The position numbers and the translations under genes were made by a program. From the NCBI GenBank assembly GCA_963925805.1, contig CAWUSE010000002.1, positions 1 through 64,000 on the forward strand: a DNA stretch of 64,000 bases. The letters run 5' to 3'. The notes beneath the pieces are model-generated. The model was not told the DNA's origin, searched no databases, and was given only the letters and a program-made list of their open reading frames with translations. The stretch's first letter is position 1; each line of letters starts with the position of its first letter. Shown here in pieces: positions 8,609-18,019 of the stretch. This DNA comes from UBA10347 sp905182135. GTDB taxonomy: Bacteria; Actinomycetota; Acidimicrobiia; Acidimicrobiales; UBA10347.

Positions 8609-8987
8609 AGATTTAATGCCTTCATTCGGGTTTCCTGCTTTGCGAGACACATATGACGTTGCATTCGTCCAACTGCGGGCTGAAAAGCGTTGCAGCGAAA
8701 CCTGAGAGGCCCGTATCGCTGCTGCATTCTGGCATGGGATGGGCTGTTTTGGGCTTCTTCTGCTAGTAACCCAGCCCAGATCGGCGGGAGGAACATCGCA
8801 AGGTCTTCCCGCACGGTCCGGTTTTCTTGAGCTAACGCCGAGTTAAGGGAACGACACCGGTCCGGCGGGCCAACCAACCGGCCAAAATAATGGGCTACCG
8901 GGGCCAGCGACATAACCCGACACTACAGCCAGCACTTAACGAAAAGTGAAGCTATGACTTTTGGCAGGCAACCCTTCCTCGGTTCGT

Positions 8988-9023
8988 TAGACCAAAGCTC
9001 GGGGGCGGTAGACCAAAGCTCGG
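8988..9023. promoter_or_regulatory. Direct repeat TAGACCAAAGCTCGG x2, candidate operator
   Basis: Two perfect 15-base copies at 8988-9002 and 9009-9023, spaced 21 bp (two helical turns), end 18 bp before the start of the small two-gene operon whose second gene encodes an HTH protein. Position and helical phasing suggest a regulator-binding site, possibly autoregulatory. No experiment or known motif supports this. Confidence 0.5.
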
Positions 9024-9041
9024 CAGTAGTAGTCTGAACAG

Positions 9042-9278
9042 ATGAGCCAAGGGCGTCTAGAGATACTTGTCGAACCGTTCAAAGAAGACGACCCAGGGCC
9101 CCATGTCATGGCCGTGTTCGAAATTTTGGCGCAGACAGATTTCGTCGTGGATCTTGGTCCGTTCTCAACTACCGCAGAGGGACCAATCGATGAACTCATT
9201 TCAATTGTCCAACTGCTGACTCAGGCTGCCTTCAATGCTGGGGCCACCAGTACCCAAGCCCGACTCGAGCGCCTATGA
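9042..9278 (+). CDS. Small conserved protein, possibly YkoF/MTH1187-like fold
   Basis: A 78-residue soluble protein. The pattern of a central 'DFVVDLGPFSTTAEG' strand-loop followed by a helix and 'AAFNAGATSTQARLERL' resembles the small alpha/beta YkoF/MTH1187 thiamine-binding type, but the similarity is weak and judged by eye. Its stop overlaps the ATG of the following HTH gene by four bases, so the two are co-translated. It may be a ligand-sensing partner of that regulator. Function is unknown. Confidence 0.6.
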   Translation: MSQGRLEILVEPFKEDDPGPHVMAVFEILAQTDFVVDLGPFSTTAEGPIDELISIVQLLTQAAFNAGATSTQARLERL

Positions 9279-9649
9279 GCGACTCAACCAACGAATTCCT
9301 TTCGACGTTGCGGCCAATCGTCGAAAGCTTGGGAGCCAGCGTTGTTGCCCCCCGATCGTCCAGAAAGGGTGACGAGCCTGTCGTTTGGCAGGGCGAAACC
9401 GTTGCGTACTTGCGCCCCAACGAACTTCACGGCGCTCTTGAACGAGCTGTGTCTGCGGTCGAGCGCGAAGTCGGAACTCGACTCGGAGAAATGAAGCGCG
9501 CAGAAAAGCAGATGGCGATCCGCCGACTCGACGAACGAGGCGCATTCCTGGTGCGCGGCGCGGCTGAAGACGTCGCCGGTTGGATGGGCGTCAGCAAGGT
9601 AACCATCTATAGCTATCTCAATGCGATCGAGCGCGCCGACTCCGAGTAA
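9275..9649 (+). CDS. HTH protein with YheO/DauR-type C-terminal domain
   Basis: A 124-residue protein. Residues about 75-120 (EKQMAIRRLDERGAFLVRG, then VAGWMGVSKVTIYSYLNAI) match the HTH_22 DNA-binding domain seen at the end of YheO/DauR regulators. The N-terminal 70 residues may be a reduced sensor domain. It is coupled by a four-base overlap to the 78-residue gene upstream, and a 21-bp-phased direct repeat stands just before the operon, a plausible target. Regulated genes are unknown. Confidence 0.7.
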   Translation: MSDSTNEFLSTLRPIVESLGASVVAPRSSRKGDEPVVWQGETVAYLRPNELHGALERAVSAVEREVGTRLGEMKRAEKQMAIRRLDERGAFLVRGAAEDVAGWMGVSKVTIYSYLNAIERADSE

Positions 9650-9755
9650 CTGCTACGCCTCACTGACGGTGACTACCCGCTTCGGATGGACAATAACGCT
9701 CACGTCGCGTCCGACTCGTCGCTCTCAGCAACAGCACTAGAGCAGGCTTCGGCTA

Positions 9756-9773
9756 CTCGCGTAGCGAGGTTTT
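9756..9773 (+). terminator. Short hairpin plus T run between convergent genes
   Basis: CTCGC-GTA-GCGAG (9756-9768) is followed by GTTTTA on the plus strand. It lies about 105 bp after the HTH gene and just before the stop of tyrS on the other strand. Stem is short, so confidence is modest. Confidence 0.4.
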
Positions 9774-9783
9774 ATCGAATGGT

Positions 9784-11058
9784 CTAATTATCGACAACGA
9801 CGAGATGCCGCGCCTTCTTGCCGCGCTGCAGCAACAAAAATCGTCCGTCGATCAGGGCGCCCGATCCGACATGGTCAACGTCGGTCTTGGTGCCGTTCAA
9901 ACTGATCTGGTTCTCGCCGATCTTGCGGCGAGCATCACCACGCGACGAACACAAACCACTAGACACAAGCAGCCCAATGAGGTTCTGCTCCTCGTCTAGT
10001 GCCGCCGTTGCAACGATGGTCTCCGGCACTATGCCTCGAAGCGACTCAGCCATCTCGCCAGTTAGCTCGTTGCCGCCGAAAAGAGCGTCAGCCGCCAGGT
10101 TTGACTGGCGCACCGCTGCATCCCCATGGATGATCGTCAGTGCCTCGTCGGCCAACCTGCGTTGCGCCATGCGCTGGTCCGGTGCGCTGTCGTGTTCGGC
10201 CATGAGCAAGTGGATCTCGTCGACCGGCAACAGCGTGAACCACAGCAGCATGCGTTCCACATCGGCATCGGGGACCCGAAGAAAGTACTGATGGATCTCG
10301 TACGGCAACGTGCGATCCGCCGTGAGCCAGATGGCGCCGTCGGCGGTCTTTCCGAACTTGGCTCCGTCGCTACGAGTCAGTAGCGGCCAGGTCAGAGCGA
10401 ACGCCTGGCCCTGTGAGCGCTTGCGGACAAGATCGGTTCCCGCAGTGATGTTGCCCCATTGGTCGCTGCCGCCCATTTGCATGATGCAGTTCTTGTTCTC
10501 GTAAAGCCACCAGAAATCAAACGCCTGCAACAGCATGTAGCTGAATTCAGTGAACGAGATGCCGTTCTCGCTCTCGAGGCGACTCTTCACCGAGTCCTTG
10601 GCCATCATCTGGTTCACCGTCACATGCTTGCCAACATCGCGAAGGAAGTCGATCACGCCGACTGGCCCTGTCCAGTCGAAGTTGTTGACCATCTCAGCGG
10701 CGTTCTCTGCGCCACTGTCAAAATCGAGAAAACGGCGCAGTACCCCCGAAATCCCCTTCAAGTTATGCGCCAGTGTTTCCTCATCGAGCAAGTTGCGCTC
10801 TTCGGAGCGGCCACCGGGGTCGCCCACCATGCCGGTAGACCCACCAACCAAGGCAATTGGCTTGTGACCTGCGAGCTGCATGCGGCGAAGCGCCATGATC
10901 GGAACCAGGTTGCCCAAGTGTAACGAATCAGCTGTTGGATCGAAGCCCACATACACCGTGATCATTCCCGCTTGTAGCGCTTCGGCAAGCGCCTCACGTT
11001 CAGTCGTGTCATGGATCAGGCCTCGAGCTTCGAACTCGGCCAGCGCGTCAGTTGTCAC
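9784..11058 (-). CDS. tyrS: Tyrosyl-tRNA synthetase
   Basis: Charges tRNA-Tyr; cytosolic class I synthetase, 424 residues from the GTG at 11056-11058. The HIGH-type signature is seen as PTADSLHLGNLVP near residue 43, the KMSKS-type loop as GAKFGKTADGA near 235, and an S4 RNA-binding domain (SSRGDARRKIGENQISLNG) occupies the last 60-70 residues. The start begins VTTDALAEFEARGL, matching the family N-terminus; the 25 extra codons upstream look non-coding. No T-box leader is apparent. Confidence 0.94.
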   Translation of the reverse strand: MTTDALAEFEARGLIHDTTEREALAEALQAGMITVYVGFDPTADSLHLGNLVPIMALRRMQLAGHKPIALVGGSTGMVGDPGGRSEERNLLDEETLAHNLKGISGVLRRFLDFDSGAENAAEMVNNFDWTGPVGVIDFLRDVGKHVTVNQMMAKDSVKSRLESENGISFTEFSYMLLQAFDFWWLYENKNCIMQMGGSDQWGNITAGTDLVRKRSQGQAFALTWPLLTRSDGAKFGKTADGAIWLTADRTLPYEIHQYFLRVPDADVERMLLWFTLLPVDEIHLLMAEHDSAPDQRMAQRRLADEALTIIHGDAAVRQSNLAADALFGGNELTGEMAESLRGIVPETIVATAALDEEQNLIGLLVSSGLCSSRGDARRKIGENQISLNGTKTDVDHVGSGALIDGRFLLLQRGKKARHLVVVDN

Positions 11059-11277
11059 GTGACCGATGGTATTCCAAACACCACCGCTTCCAAGGCGAAT
11101 AGTCCAGCTTCGTTCCGCTCTACGCCGAACCAACCGTGTGCCGTTTCAGTCGAACCCGCCATGTCAGCGGCTGCGAACGTTGTCTGAGACGCGCCTCATG
11201 CTATGCCACATCACCATCGCTCAGGATTCAGTCAACCCGCCGCCGCGTCGAGCCCCCAACCGTGCACACTGGTACTG

Positions 11278-11850
11278 ATGGACAAATCGACGAACGACCA
11301 TGTGCCAAAACACGACCATGATTCGCTCGAGTCGCTCCCCACAGGATGGCGATGGTCACTGCCGCGGGTCCTCGGCTTTGCTGGGTTCTTGGCCATGTTG
11401 CTGTTCTGGATCTGGGCATTCGCCAACCGTGACAGCATCGCCCACCCTGATACCTTCGACGACCCCATCTACGTCGTAGCCGCCGAGAGCGTATGTGCCC
11501 CTCGTCAAGCCAACATCGCCGACCTCCCACTCCCCACCGCAGCGAAGAGCGCCGTCGAACGGGGCAAGCTACTCGAACTTGGAACCAGCCAACTCGAACT
11601 CATGGTCACCGAACTTGGCCAACTAACCCCGCCAACAGACCCGAAAGGCGCCGATGGCGTCCGCCAATGGCTCAAGGACTACGAGCTGTTCTTGAACGAC
11701 CGCCGTGTCTACGCCGAGGTCTTGGCCACCGGCGAAGATCCGCCCTTTCTTATTAGCGGCAACGATCAAGGCGTGCGCGTAACCGACTTGTTGACGACCT
11801 TTGCCGAAGTCAACGAGATGTTCAGCTGCGCCCCCAGCGGCGACGTCTAG
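11278..11850 (+). CDS. Small single-TM protein of unknown function
   Basis: A 190-residue protein with a charged N-terminus (1-30), one membrane segment at about 31-50 (VLGFAGFLAMLLFWIWAFA) and a soluble, probably extracytoplasmic domain with two Cys. It is likely a signal-anchored membrane protein. ATG at 11278 is chosen; upstream codons are low-complexity. I do not recognise a family. It diverges from tyrS, with start codons 219 bp apart, and converges on the next ligase gene. Confidence 0.7.
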   Translation: MDKSTNDHVPKHDHDSLESLPTGWRWSLPRVLGFAGFLAMLLFWIWAFANRDSIAHPDTFDDPIYVVAAESVCAPRQANIADLPLPTAAKSAVERGKLLELGTSQLELMVTELGQLTPPTDPKGADGVRQWLKDYELFLNDRRVYAEVLATGEDPPFLISGNDQGVRVTDLLTTFAEVNEMFSCAPSGDV

Positions 11851-11954
11851 CGGCATCTGCTCGCAACCACCGCTTCGCTCCGCCTATTCGGTTCAGCAGT
11901 TGCATACGTCGTACCCATCGGAGTGCGAGTTCTAGGCGACGAAAGCCTGGCCTC

Positions 11955-13628
11955 TTAACGGGCGGCGACCTCATCGCGCAACTCGCGCTTGAGGATCTTG
12001 CCACTTGCGTTTCGAGGTAGCGACTCGGTCACGACCGTGATGAGCGACGGCACCTTGAACTTAGCGACTCGTTCTGCCAGGAACTCTTGCAGCACCGAGG
12101 CGGCAAGAGTCTCACCGGCCTTGACCATCACGTGACAGGCCAGTTCTTCGCCGAGGCGGTCGTGAGGCACGCCATACACCGCTGCCTCGTACACCGCCGG
12201 GTGCTCATAAATGGCTGCTTCCACTTCAATGCAGTAAATATTCTCGCCGCCACGTAGAACCATGTCTTTTGCCCGGTCACTCACATAGACGAACCCATCG
12301 TCGTCGACACGGCCAATATCACCCGACCGAAGCCAGCCATCTTGCATCGTCTCGGCCGTGGCCTCGGGCCGATTCCAATACTCAGAGATCAGCATCGGGC
12401 CGCTGAACCAGATCTCGCCGGTCTCGCCGGCGGGCAACACATTGCCTTCGACATCGGTGACCCGCACGTCCATAATCGGCACACATTTGCCTGTCGACGT
12501 GGGGTTCTCGACGAACATCGTTCCCGCGTTCTGCGGCCCGTAGGCGTTGGTTTCGGTCATGCCGTAGCCCAACCCTGGTCGCCCGTTGGGGAAGTTGTCT
12601 TCGATGCGCTGCACCAACTCGGGCGGCATCGGAGCTCCACCGCCACCAACGGACTTAAGCGAAGACGTGTCGCTCGAGGCGAAACTCGGTGATTCGAGCA
12701 AATCCCAGCTCATGGTCGGTACACCAACGAAGTTGGTAACGCGTTCGGCTTCGATGAGTTCTAGTGCGCGCTCGGGATCCCAGCGATGTGTCATCACGAG
12801 CTTGGCGCCGTTCACGAACGACCCGAGCATCACCGGAACGAGACCGGTGACATGAAACAACGGGACGCACAGCATGAACACCGGTGCGCCAGCAGGGTCA
12901 GCAGCATTGCCATCGGCCGGTTCGGTGAGCCCGCCCACCGCAGCTCGCGCTGCGAAAGCAAGAAGGGCGTTGAGTACAGCGCGGTGCGTTGACACAGCTC
13001 CCTTAGGACGGCCGGTGGTACCCGACGTGTACAGAATAGAGACGTTGTCCTCGGGTGCAATGTCAACGACTGGCATCGTTGCACCCTCGGTGAAGGCGTC
13101 TTCGAGTCGAGCGACGCCAGCGGGCAGGTCGCCTGTCGAGCGCACGGCAACCAGCATCACCTCGGAACCCTCGCCTTCGAGAATACGAGTCAGCCGTTCG
13201 CCGTCGGCCAGCACAACAACTGATCCCGAGTCTTTGATCGCAAACTGCAACTCTTCGCGGAGCCACCAGGCATTCAGCGGCACGGCAACAGCGCCAACCG
13301 AGACGATCGCTACATAGGCCGCAATCCACTCGGGGTAATTGCGCATCGCCAAACTGACACGATCCCCCTTAGCCACGCCCCATGTATTGACAAGTGCATC
13401 GCCGATTTTTGCGGCCAGATCAAGCACCTGCGGCATCGTCCAGCGCTCGTCTTCATAGACGATGAACTCGCCTTCGCGAGCCGATGCCAATTGAAACAGC
13501 GCGGTGATATTCGGCGGGGCGCCGACGAACACTTTGGTAGCCACACCGCGAACATCGGTTTCTGTGATCTCGAACATCGTGCCCGGCGCGCATACCGCTG
13601 CACATGCCTCGTCGTAGGTCATCGGCAT
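11955..13628 (-). CDS. AMP-forming acyl-CoA ligase
   Basis: Acyl-CoA synthetase of the AMP-binding family, 557 residues from the ATG at 13626-13628, which has GAGAG eight bases upstream. Motifs: ILYTSGTTGRPKGAVS (about 198-213), GYGMTETN, WLRSGDIG, the hinge KDMVLRGGENIY and the C-terminal catalytic lysine in PRNASGKILKREL. It acts in the cytosol on an unknown carboxylate; fatty or aromatic acids are equally possible. Its sequence differs clearly from the ligases at 1714 and 14469, so the three are not recent copies. Confidence 0.88.
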   Translation of the reverse strand: MPMTYDEACAAVCAPGTMFEITETDVRGVATKVFVGAPPNITALFQLASAREGEFIVYEDERWTMPQVLDLAAKIGDALVNTWGVAKGDRVSLAMRNYPEWIAAYVAIVSVGAVAVPLNAWWLREELQFAIKDSGSVVVLADGERLTRILEGEGSEVMLVAVRSTGDLPAGVARLEDAFTEGATMPVVDIAPEDNVSILYTSGTTGRPKGAVSTHRAVLNALLAFAARAAVGGLTEPADGNAADPAGAPVFMLCVPLFHVTGLVPVMLGSFVNGAKLVMTHRWDPERALELIEAERVTNFVGVPTMSWDLLESPSFASSDTSSLKSVGGGGAPMPPELVQRIEDNFPNGRPGLGYGMTETNAYGPQNAGTMFVENPTSTGKCVPIMDVRVTDVEGNVLPAGETGEIWFSGPMLISEYWNRPEATAETMQDGWLRSGDIGRVDDDGFVYVSDRAKDMVLRGGENIYCIEVEAAIYEHPAVYEAAVYGVPHDRLGEELACHVMVKAGETLAASVLQEFLAERVAKFKVPSLITVVTESLPRNASGKILKRELRDEVAAR

Positions 13629-13849
13629 GTGTCGATCTCTCGCAGTCAAGTTTGGCTTCTACAGAAACGCGAGTGTCGCCGATGTCACCACCATCAGCAA
13701 CCTTATGGTCCTGCCAATTAAGCCCGAGAGCCTTCAAGTTGCGAAAGCAGCTGTCCTGGAAGAGGAACAGCACCATCTACTAGACGCTCCGATACTGATT
13801 TCAACCCCTCGTAGCGAAAACGCCCGAGCATCGCTGCCCGAGCGCTGAG

Positions 13850-14446
13850 CTAGCCCAGGTTTGCAGCCACTTCGAAACCAGCCTTTGCCATCCGCCGCAG
13901 CCCGTCGTCGACATCGAAATCAAGAAGTTCGGCCTCGGTAACCCAACGCAAGGCCTGGCTTTCGTGGTTGCCCTCTGGTTCAGATCCAGCAGGTGCTATC
14001 ACCAGGTAGCGAACGTCTAGGTGTAGGTGCGCATCCTCTTTCGGCGGGTCGACGCGATGGATGTCGACGTCGATAGCTGGGATCACGACGCGAAGCCCGC
14101 TGATACCGGTCTCTTCTTCAGCCTCACGCAGGGCGACATGTGCCAGGTTGGTGTCGCCGTCTGCGTGGCCACCAGGCTGAAGCCAACGTTGCAGCTTGGT
14201 ATGGAAGAGCAGCAGACACATCATGCGACTGGAATCAACGACAAAGGCTGACCCTGTGAGATGACCAGGCCTACAGGTTCGTACCGCTATGTCAGCATGC
14301 TCGTCGATCAGGTCCAAAATCTGTTGGCGGTCAAGGTCGAAGCCCGCACCGATGGCATCCTGCAGAAGCTGTCGAGCCACGCCTCGATCATCACTGGTTA
14401 CCAGCGCGACGGAATCTGCAGCAAGGGCAAATGGCGATGGAGTCAC
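13850..14446 (-). CDS. NUDIX hydrolase
   Basis: A 198-residue NUDIX-fold hydrolase of a nucleoside diphosphate-linked substrate. The box is seen as GGHADGD near residues 91-97 followed by VALREAEEETGISGL (about 103-117); the REUXEE core is intact, while the Glu of GX5E is Thr. About 70 N-terminal residues precede the fold. The GTG start at 14444-14446 lies only 22 bp from the divergent ligase start, so promoters must overlap the coding regions, or the true start is internal. Substrate is unknown. Confidence 0.8.
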   Translation of the reverse strand: MTPSPFALAADSVALVTSDDRGVARQLLQDAIGAGFDLDRQQILDLIDEHADIAVRTCRPGHLTGSAFVVDSSRMMCLLLFHTKLQRWLQPGGHADGDTNLAHVALREAEEETGISGLRVVIPAIDVDIHRVDPPKEDAHLHLDVRYLVIAPAGSEPEGNHESQALRWVTEAELLDFDVDDGLRRMAKAGFEVAANLG

Positions 14447-14468
14447 CCGATCAAACTATCTTCAGTGC

Positions 14469-16052
14469 ATGCGTCATCAGCTACGACCCGGCGATCTTCA
14501 CCCATTCACAAACTTCGACATCCCACACCTTTTACAGAGGCAAGCCGAGGTGCGGGGCGACCACCCCTTTCTTGTCTGGGAGCCGTTCGAAGGCGACCGA
14601 CGGGTCTGGAGCTATGCCGAGTTCGTGGATGCGACGCGTCGAGTTGCCGCCGGGTTAGTGGCCCGTGGCGTAAAGCTAGGCGACCGAGTACTCGTGCATC
14701 TGGACAATTGCCCAGAGAGCATCTTCAGCTGGTTCGCCTGCTCGATCGTTGGCGCTTCGGCCGTCACCACCAACGCTCGCTCTGTCGCTGATGAGTTGGC
14801 CTACTACGCGGACAACGCCGAGGTTGTCGGTGCAATCACCCAACCGCGTTTCGCCGAACTTGTGCAAGCCAGCACCGACCCAGGGTTCTTGATCGTGACC
14901 GAAACCGACAACGGAGTGCCACCTGGGGCTGGTACCACTCCATCCGCCACCGATTCATTCGAGCGACTGTTCGAGAGTCAACCCATGGATCTACGTGCTC
15001 CTGACCCTCATCTGAACTTCAGCGTGCAGTTCACATCCGGTACGACCTCACGACCCAAAGGCGTGGTCTGGAACCATGCAAATGCCCTGTGGGGTGCGCG
15101 TATGTGTGCCCGCAACGAACACCTCAACGCTGACGACGTACACCTGACCCACCTGCCGTTGTTCCACACGAACGCCCAGGCCTACTCGGTGCTGTCTTCA
15201 CTATGGGCGGGCGCGACCGTCGTTGCGCAACCTCGGTTCTCTGTGTCCCGTTTTTGGGATGTGTCCTTACGTAACCGATGCACCTGGACTTCGATCGTGC
15301 CGTTCTGCGCCAAAGCGTTGATGGCTCGCAACGAACCCGTCCCCGATCACCAGTACCGACTCTGGGGCGGCGGCGCCCAGCTACCGATGTGGGACGACTA
15401 CTTCGGCGTGAAGACCATCTCGTGGTGGGGCATGACTGAGACCATCACCCAACCAATCGTCAGCGATCCAACGATTAGGTCAACGCCAATCTCGATGGGG
15501 CGACCCTCTCCTGCCTATGAGATCTCCGTGCGCCATGACGACGGCACTCCGGTCGGGCCAAACGAAACCGGTGGCCTATTCGTCCGAGGCATCACCGGGC
15601 TGTCGTTGTTCAAGGAATACCTAAACAATCCCGAAGCGACCGAGTCCTCATTTGACGATAACGGCTTCCTGATCACCGGTGATCGCGTCAAACTACTGCC
15701 CAGCGGCGATCTACAGTTCGGCGATCGCGACAAGGACATGCTTAAGGTCGGAGGCGAAAACGTCGCCGCGTCAGAGATCGAACGGGTCGTTAGCTCGGTC
15801 GCTGGCGTCGCTGAATGCGCGGTCGTGGCGAAGCGGGATCCCATGCTCGACGAGGTCCCGGTTGTGTTCGTGCTTCCACCTGCCAATTCCACCGTAGACA
15901 TTCAGCAACTGAGCGCTGACGTGCTGGCAAAATGCCAGGCCGCACTCGCTGACTTCAAGGTACCCCGCGAAATACGCGTGGTCGACGAGCTTCCACGATC
16001 CACCCTGGACAAGATTGCGAAGGCCAAACTTCGTGAGCTAGCAAACGAGTAA
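14469..16052 (+). CDS. AMP-forming acyl-CoA ligase (CaiC-like)
   Basis: A 527-residue ligase with TSGTTSRPKG at 189-198, WWGMTET, ITGDRVKLLPSGD, the hinge DKDMLKVGGENV and a terminal RSTLDKIAKAKLREL that supplies the catalytic lysine. It resembles the crotonobetaine/carnitine-CoA ligase branch more than FadD. ATG at 14469 is chosen because the 60 codons upstream are antisense to the NUDIX gene. The hydratase-like gene follows 22 bp later on the same strand, suggesting a small catabolic operon. Confidence 0.87.
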   Translation: MRHQLRPGDLHPFTNFDIPHLLQRQAEVRGDHPFLVWEPFEGDRRVWSYAEFVDATRRVAAGLVARGVKLGDRVLVHLDNCPESIFSWFACSIVGASAVTTNARSVADELAYYADNAEVVGAITQPRFAELVQASTDPGFLIVTETDNGVPPGAGTTPSATDSFERLFESQPMDLRAPDPHLNFSVQFTSGTTSRPKGVVWNHANALWGARMCARNEHLNADDVHLTHLPLFHTNAQAYSVLSSLWAGATVVAQPRFSVSRFWDVSLRNRCTWTSIVPFCAKALMARNEPVPDHQYRLWGGGAQLPMWDDYFGVKTISWWGMTETITQPIVSDPTIRSTPISMGRPSPAYEISVRHDDGTPVGPNETGGLFVRGITGLSLFKEYLNNPEATESSFDDNGFLITGDRVKLLPSGDLQFGDRDKDMLKVGGENVAASEIERVVSSVAGVAECAVVAKRDPMLDEVPVVFVLPPANSTVDIQQLSADVLAKCQAALADFKVPREIRVVDELPRSTLDKIAKAKLRELANE

Positions 16053-16074
16053 CGATGAGATCACTGAGGACAAC

Positions 16075-16824
16075 ATGATGGAGCAGAACGAGATCGAAGA
16101 CGCAGCAATGTTCCTGCTGCATCTGCGGACCCAACGCGATCAGGTCGCAGGGCTACCAGGCGAGCTAACGCCGAAAACCCTCGACGATGCGTACAACATC
16201 CAAGACGCAACCCACCGATTCGCCGGTTGGCCTATTGGCATGCTCAAGGTCGGCTGCACCAGTGTGGTTGCACAAGAGGCCTTAGGTATTCCTCACCCGA
16301 TTGGGGGACGTGTGCCATCCGATGGGGTCTTCGAATCCGGCTCGATTGTGCCCCGTGACTTCGTGGCCAGCGAGCCACTCCTCGAATGTGAGATAGCGAT
16401 GCGGTTCGGCCCTGGCGGCGTTGTCGACGCCATCGCTCCGGCCATCGAACTCGTGAACGCCAGGTACCGCGATACCTCGAAGGTCTCAGGCGCCAGCATC
16501 ATCGCGGACAACTCAGCGGGCTGCGGTGCAATTCGAGGGGCTGCGATTTCTCTGGCCGAGGTCGATGACCTCGATGCCTTAGAGATAGCGTTGCACAACG
16601 ACAACGGTGAAATTGCTTCGGGTACCACTCGAGCCCTCGTCGACGGGCCCCAGGGTTCGGTCGACTGGGCCTTGGCCCATGAAACCAGTCGAGGCCGAGA
16701 CGTCGTTGCGGGAACCTGGATCATCACCGGCACATGCACTGGCCTGACTCCCACCCAGTGGGGTACGAGTTATACCGCTGACTTCGGCCCCCTGGGCAGC
16801 GTGAACTTTACTCTCGGCGACTGA
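16075..16824 (+). CDS. 2-keto-4-pentenoate hydratase/FAH-superfamily protein
   Basis: A 249-residue member of the 2-keto-4-pentenoate hydratase (MhpD-like) branch of the fumarylacetoacetate hydrolase superfamily; such enzymes add water to or decarboxylate 2-oxo acids in meta-cleavage pathways. The LLECEIAMRF stretch carries the acidic metal ligands, and GASIIADNSAGCGAIRG is a typical mid-domain segment. Length fits the single-domain hydratases. It follows the CaiC-like ligase closely, so both may act on one aromatic or organic acid. Hydratase and decarboxylase members cannot be told apart here. Confidence 0.82.
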   Translation: MMEQNEIEDAAMFLLHLRTQRDQVAGLPGELTPKTLDDAYNIQDATHRFAGWPIGMLKVGCTSVVAQEALGIPHPIGGRVPSDGVFESGSIVPRDFVASEPLLECEIAMRFGPGGVVDAIAPAIELVNARYRDTSKVSGASIIADNSAGCGAIRGAAISLAEVDDLDALEIALHNDNGEIASGTTRALVDGPQGSVDWALAHETSRGRDVVAGTWIITGTCTGLTPTQWGTSYTADFGPLGSVNFTLGD

Positions 16825-16855
16825 CCTGCAGCCGGAGTTGAACAGTGCTGCCGGC

Positions 16856-18019
16856 TCAGTCGGCAGCGGCTCCCGTTGTCAAATACTGCCACAGCCCAGG
16901 TTTTGCGCCTTGGGCTTCCATCTGCTGCTTCGCCCCGAGGATGGCGCGGCCAGCCTCGGTCTCGTGCTGGAACCAGCGCGTTGCTTCGAAGGCCGACGGC
17001 GTGTGTTCGGCGAGTGAGACAGCCGCTGCCTCGTAATAGCCGCGGATGTCCTGCACCACGCGAGCAGGAATGCCCGGGATGCCAGCCTCTTTCCACGCAG
17101 CGCCGTCGGCCACAGCTGCAAAGGTCGCAATCGCTGCCGGGACCTGATCTGGCCCCATTAACCGGAAGGCGCCCATCCGCTCGCCAAAGCGCGCAATGGT
17201 GCGGTCATACGCAGGCCGCAAGGCGCGAGCTTCGACAACCGCAGGATGGTCATCGCTCTCGGCTCGAGGCGGCATCGGACAAGACAAGACCTCGGATTGG
17301 TCAGAAATCACGTCGGGAAAGACTTCGATGCCATGTTCGGTGCGTTGCAGCATGGCAAAGGCGTGAGCGAGGACACGATGCTGGAATTTAGCGTCACCGG
17401 GCTTACCGAGTGGTCGGCCCAATGGGAAGTCACAGAACAGACCCCGTGGAGGCGCAGCGCTCTCAAGCTGGCCCTTGACCGAGCCGAGTGTGATCGTTGC
17501 TAGACCGCTGGCTTCAAGAACATGGGCCAGCGTGCTCACGGCACGCGTGCAAAGCGGTCAAACCGGTGTGAGTAGCACCACGTCGACGCCAGCGTCGAGC
17601 AGGGTCTTCGCACCTTCAGGTCCGCTGTCGAGACGGATCCCTTCGAGCTCGAACTGATTACCGGCATAAGCCAGATGCACTTCGGACACCGCTCCAATAG
17701 TGCCGTCAGCCGCCAACTCGTTGAGCCGATCGATGGGGAAAACAACGTTGTAGTCAATACCGAAACCAACCTGATCGATGTCTTGGCTCCAGTGTCCTAG
17801 TCGGTAATCGGTTCGTTTCGGGTCGAGCTTACGAAAGCTGGTGTCGCGAGGGTCAAAGCCTGGCTGCTCAGGATGATGAAGCGCTGCTGAAGTCAGGATG
17901 GCGACCGTTGACTCGGCGAGCGGTTTTGGCGTTGTGAAGGCCGCATTCTCGAAGATGGCCGGCTCCAGGCCGTCCATGAGCTCTTTGACACGGTCGCTCG
18001 AAGGCTTCGACGGGTTCAT
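16856..18019 (-). CDS. PrdB/GrdB-family protein, predicted selenoprotein (in-frame UGA = Sec)
   Basis: The frame from ATG 18017-18019 to TAA/TGA at 16856 is open except for one TGA at 17558-17560. Reading it as Sec gives a 387-residue protein with VDVVLLTPV-U-PLCTRAV, a UXXC redox motif at residues 154-157, in the glycine/sarcosine/betaine/D-proline reductase selenoprotein-B superfamily. The family segment PPRGLFCDFPLGRPLGKPGD follows about 30 residues later, so homology continues unbroken past the UGA in the same frame. A SECIS-like hairpin starts 11 bases after the UGA. The last 170 residues (alpha-helical) are not in PrdB and I do not recognise them. Gene finders would split this into 153- and 227-residue pieces. 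Alternative: a Cys-to-stop mutation. Role is probably thiol/selenol-dependent reduction; substrate unknown. Confidence 0.78.
17530..17546 (-). promoter_or_regulatory. Bacterial SECIS-like hairpin
   Basis: On the coding strand GCGUGC-CGUGA-GCACGC forms a perfect 6-bp stem with a 5-base loop. The apical loop starts 18 bases after the UGA and has G as its second base with a GU step. This fits the general bacterial SECIS rules (loop within about 16-37 bases of the UGA, G in the first two loop positions, short stem). Confidence 0.7.
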
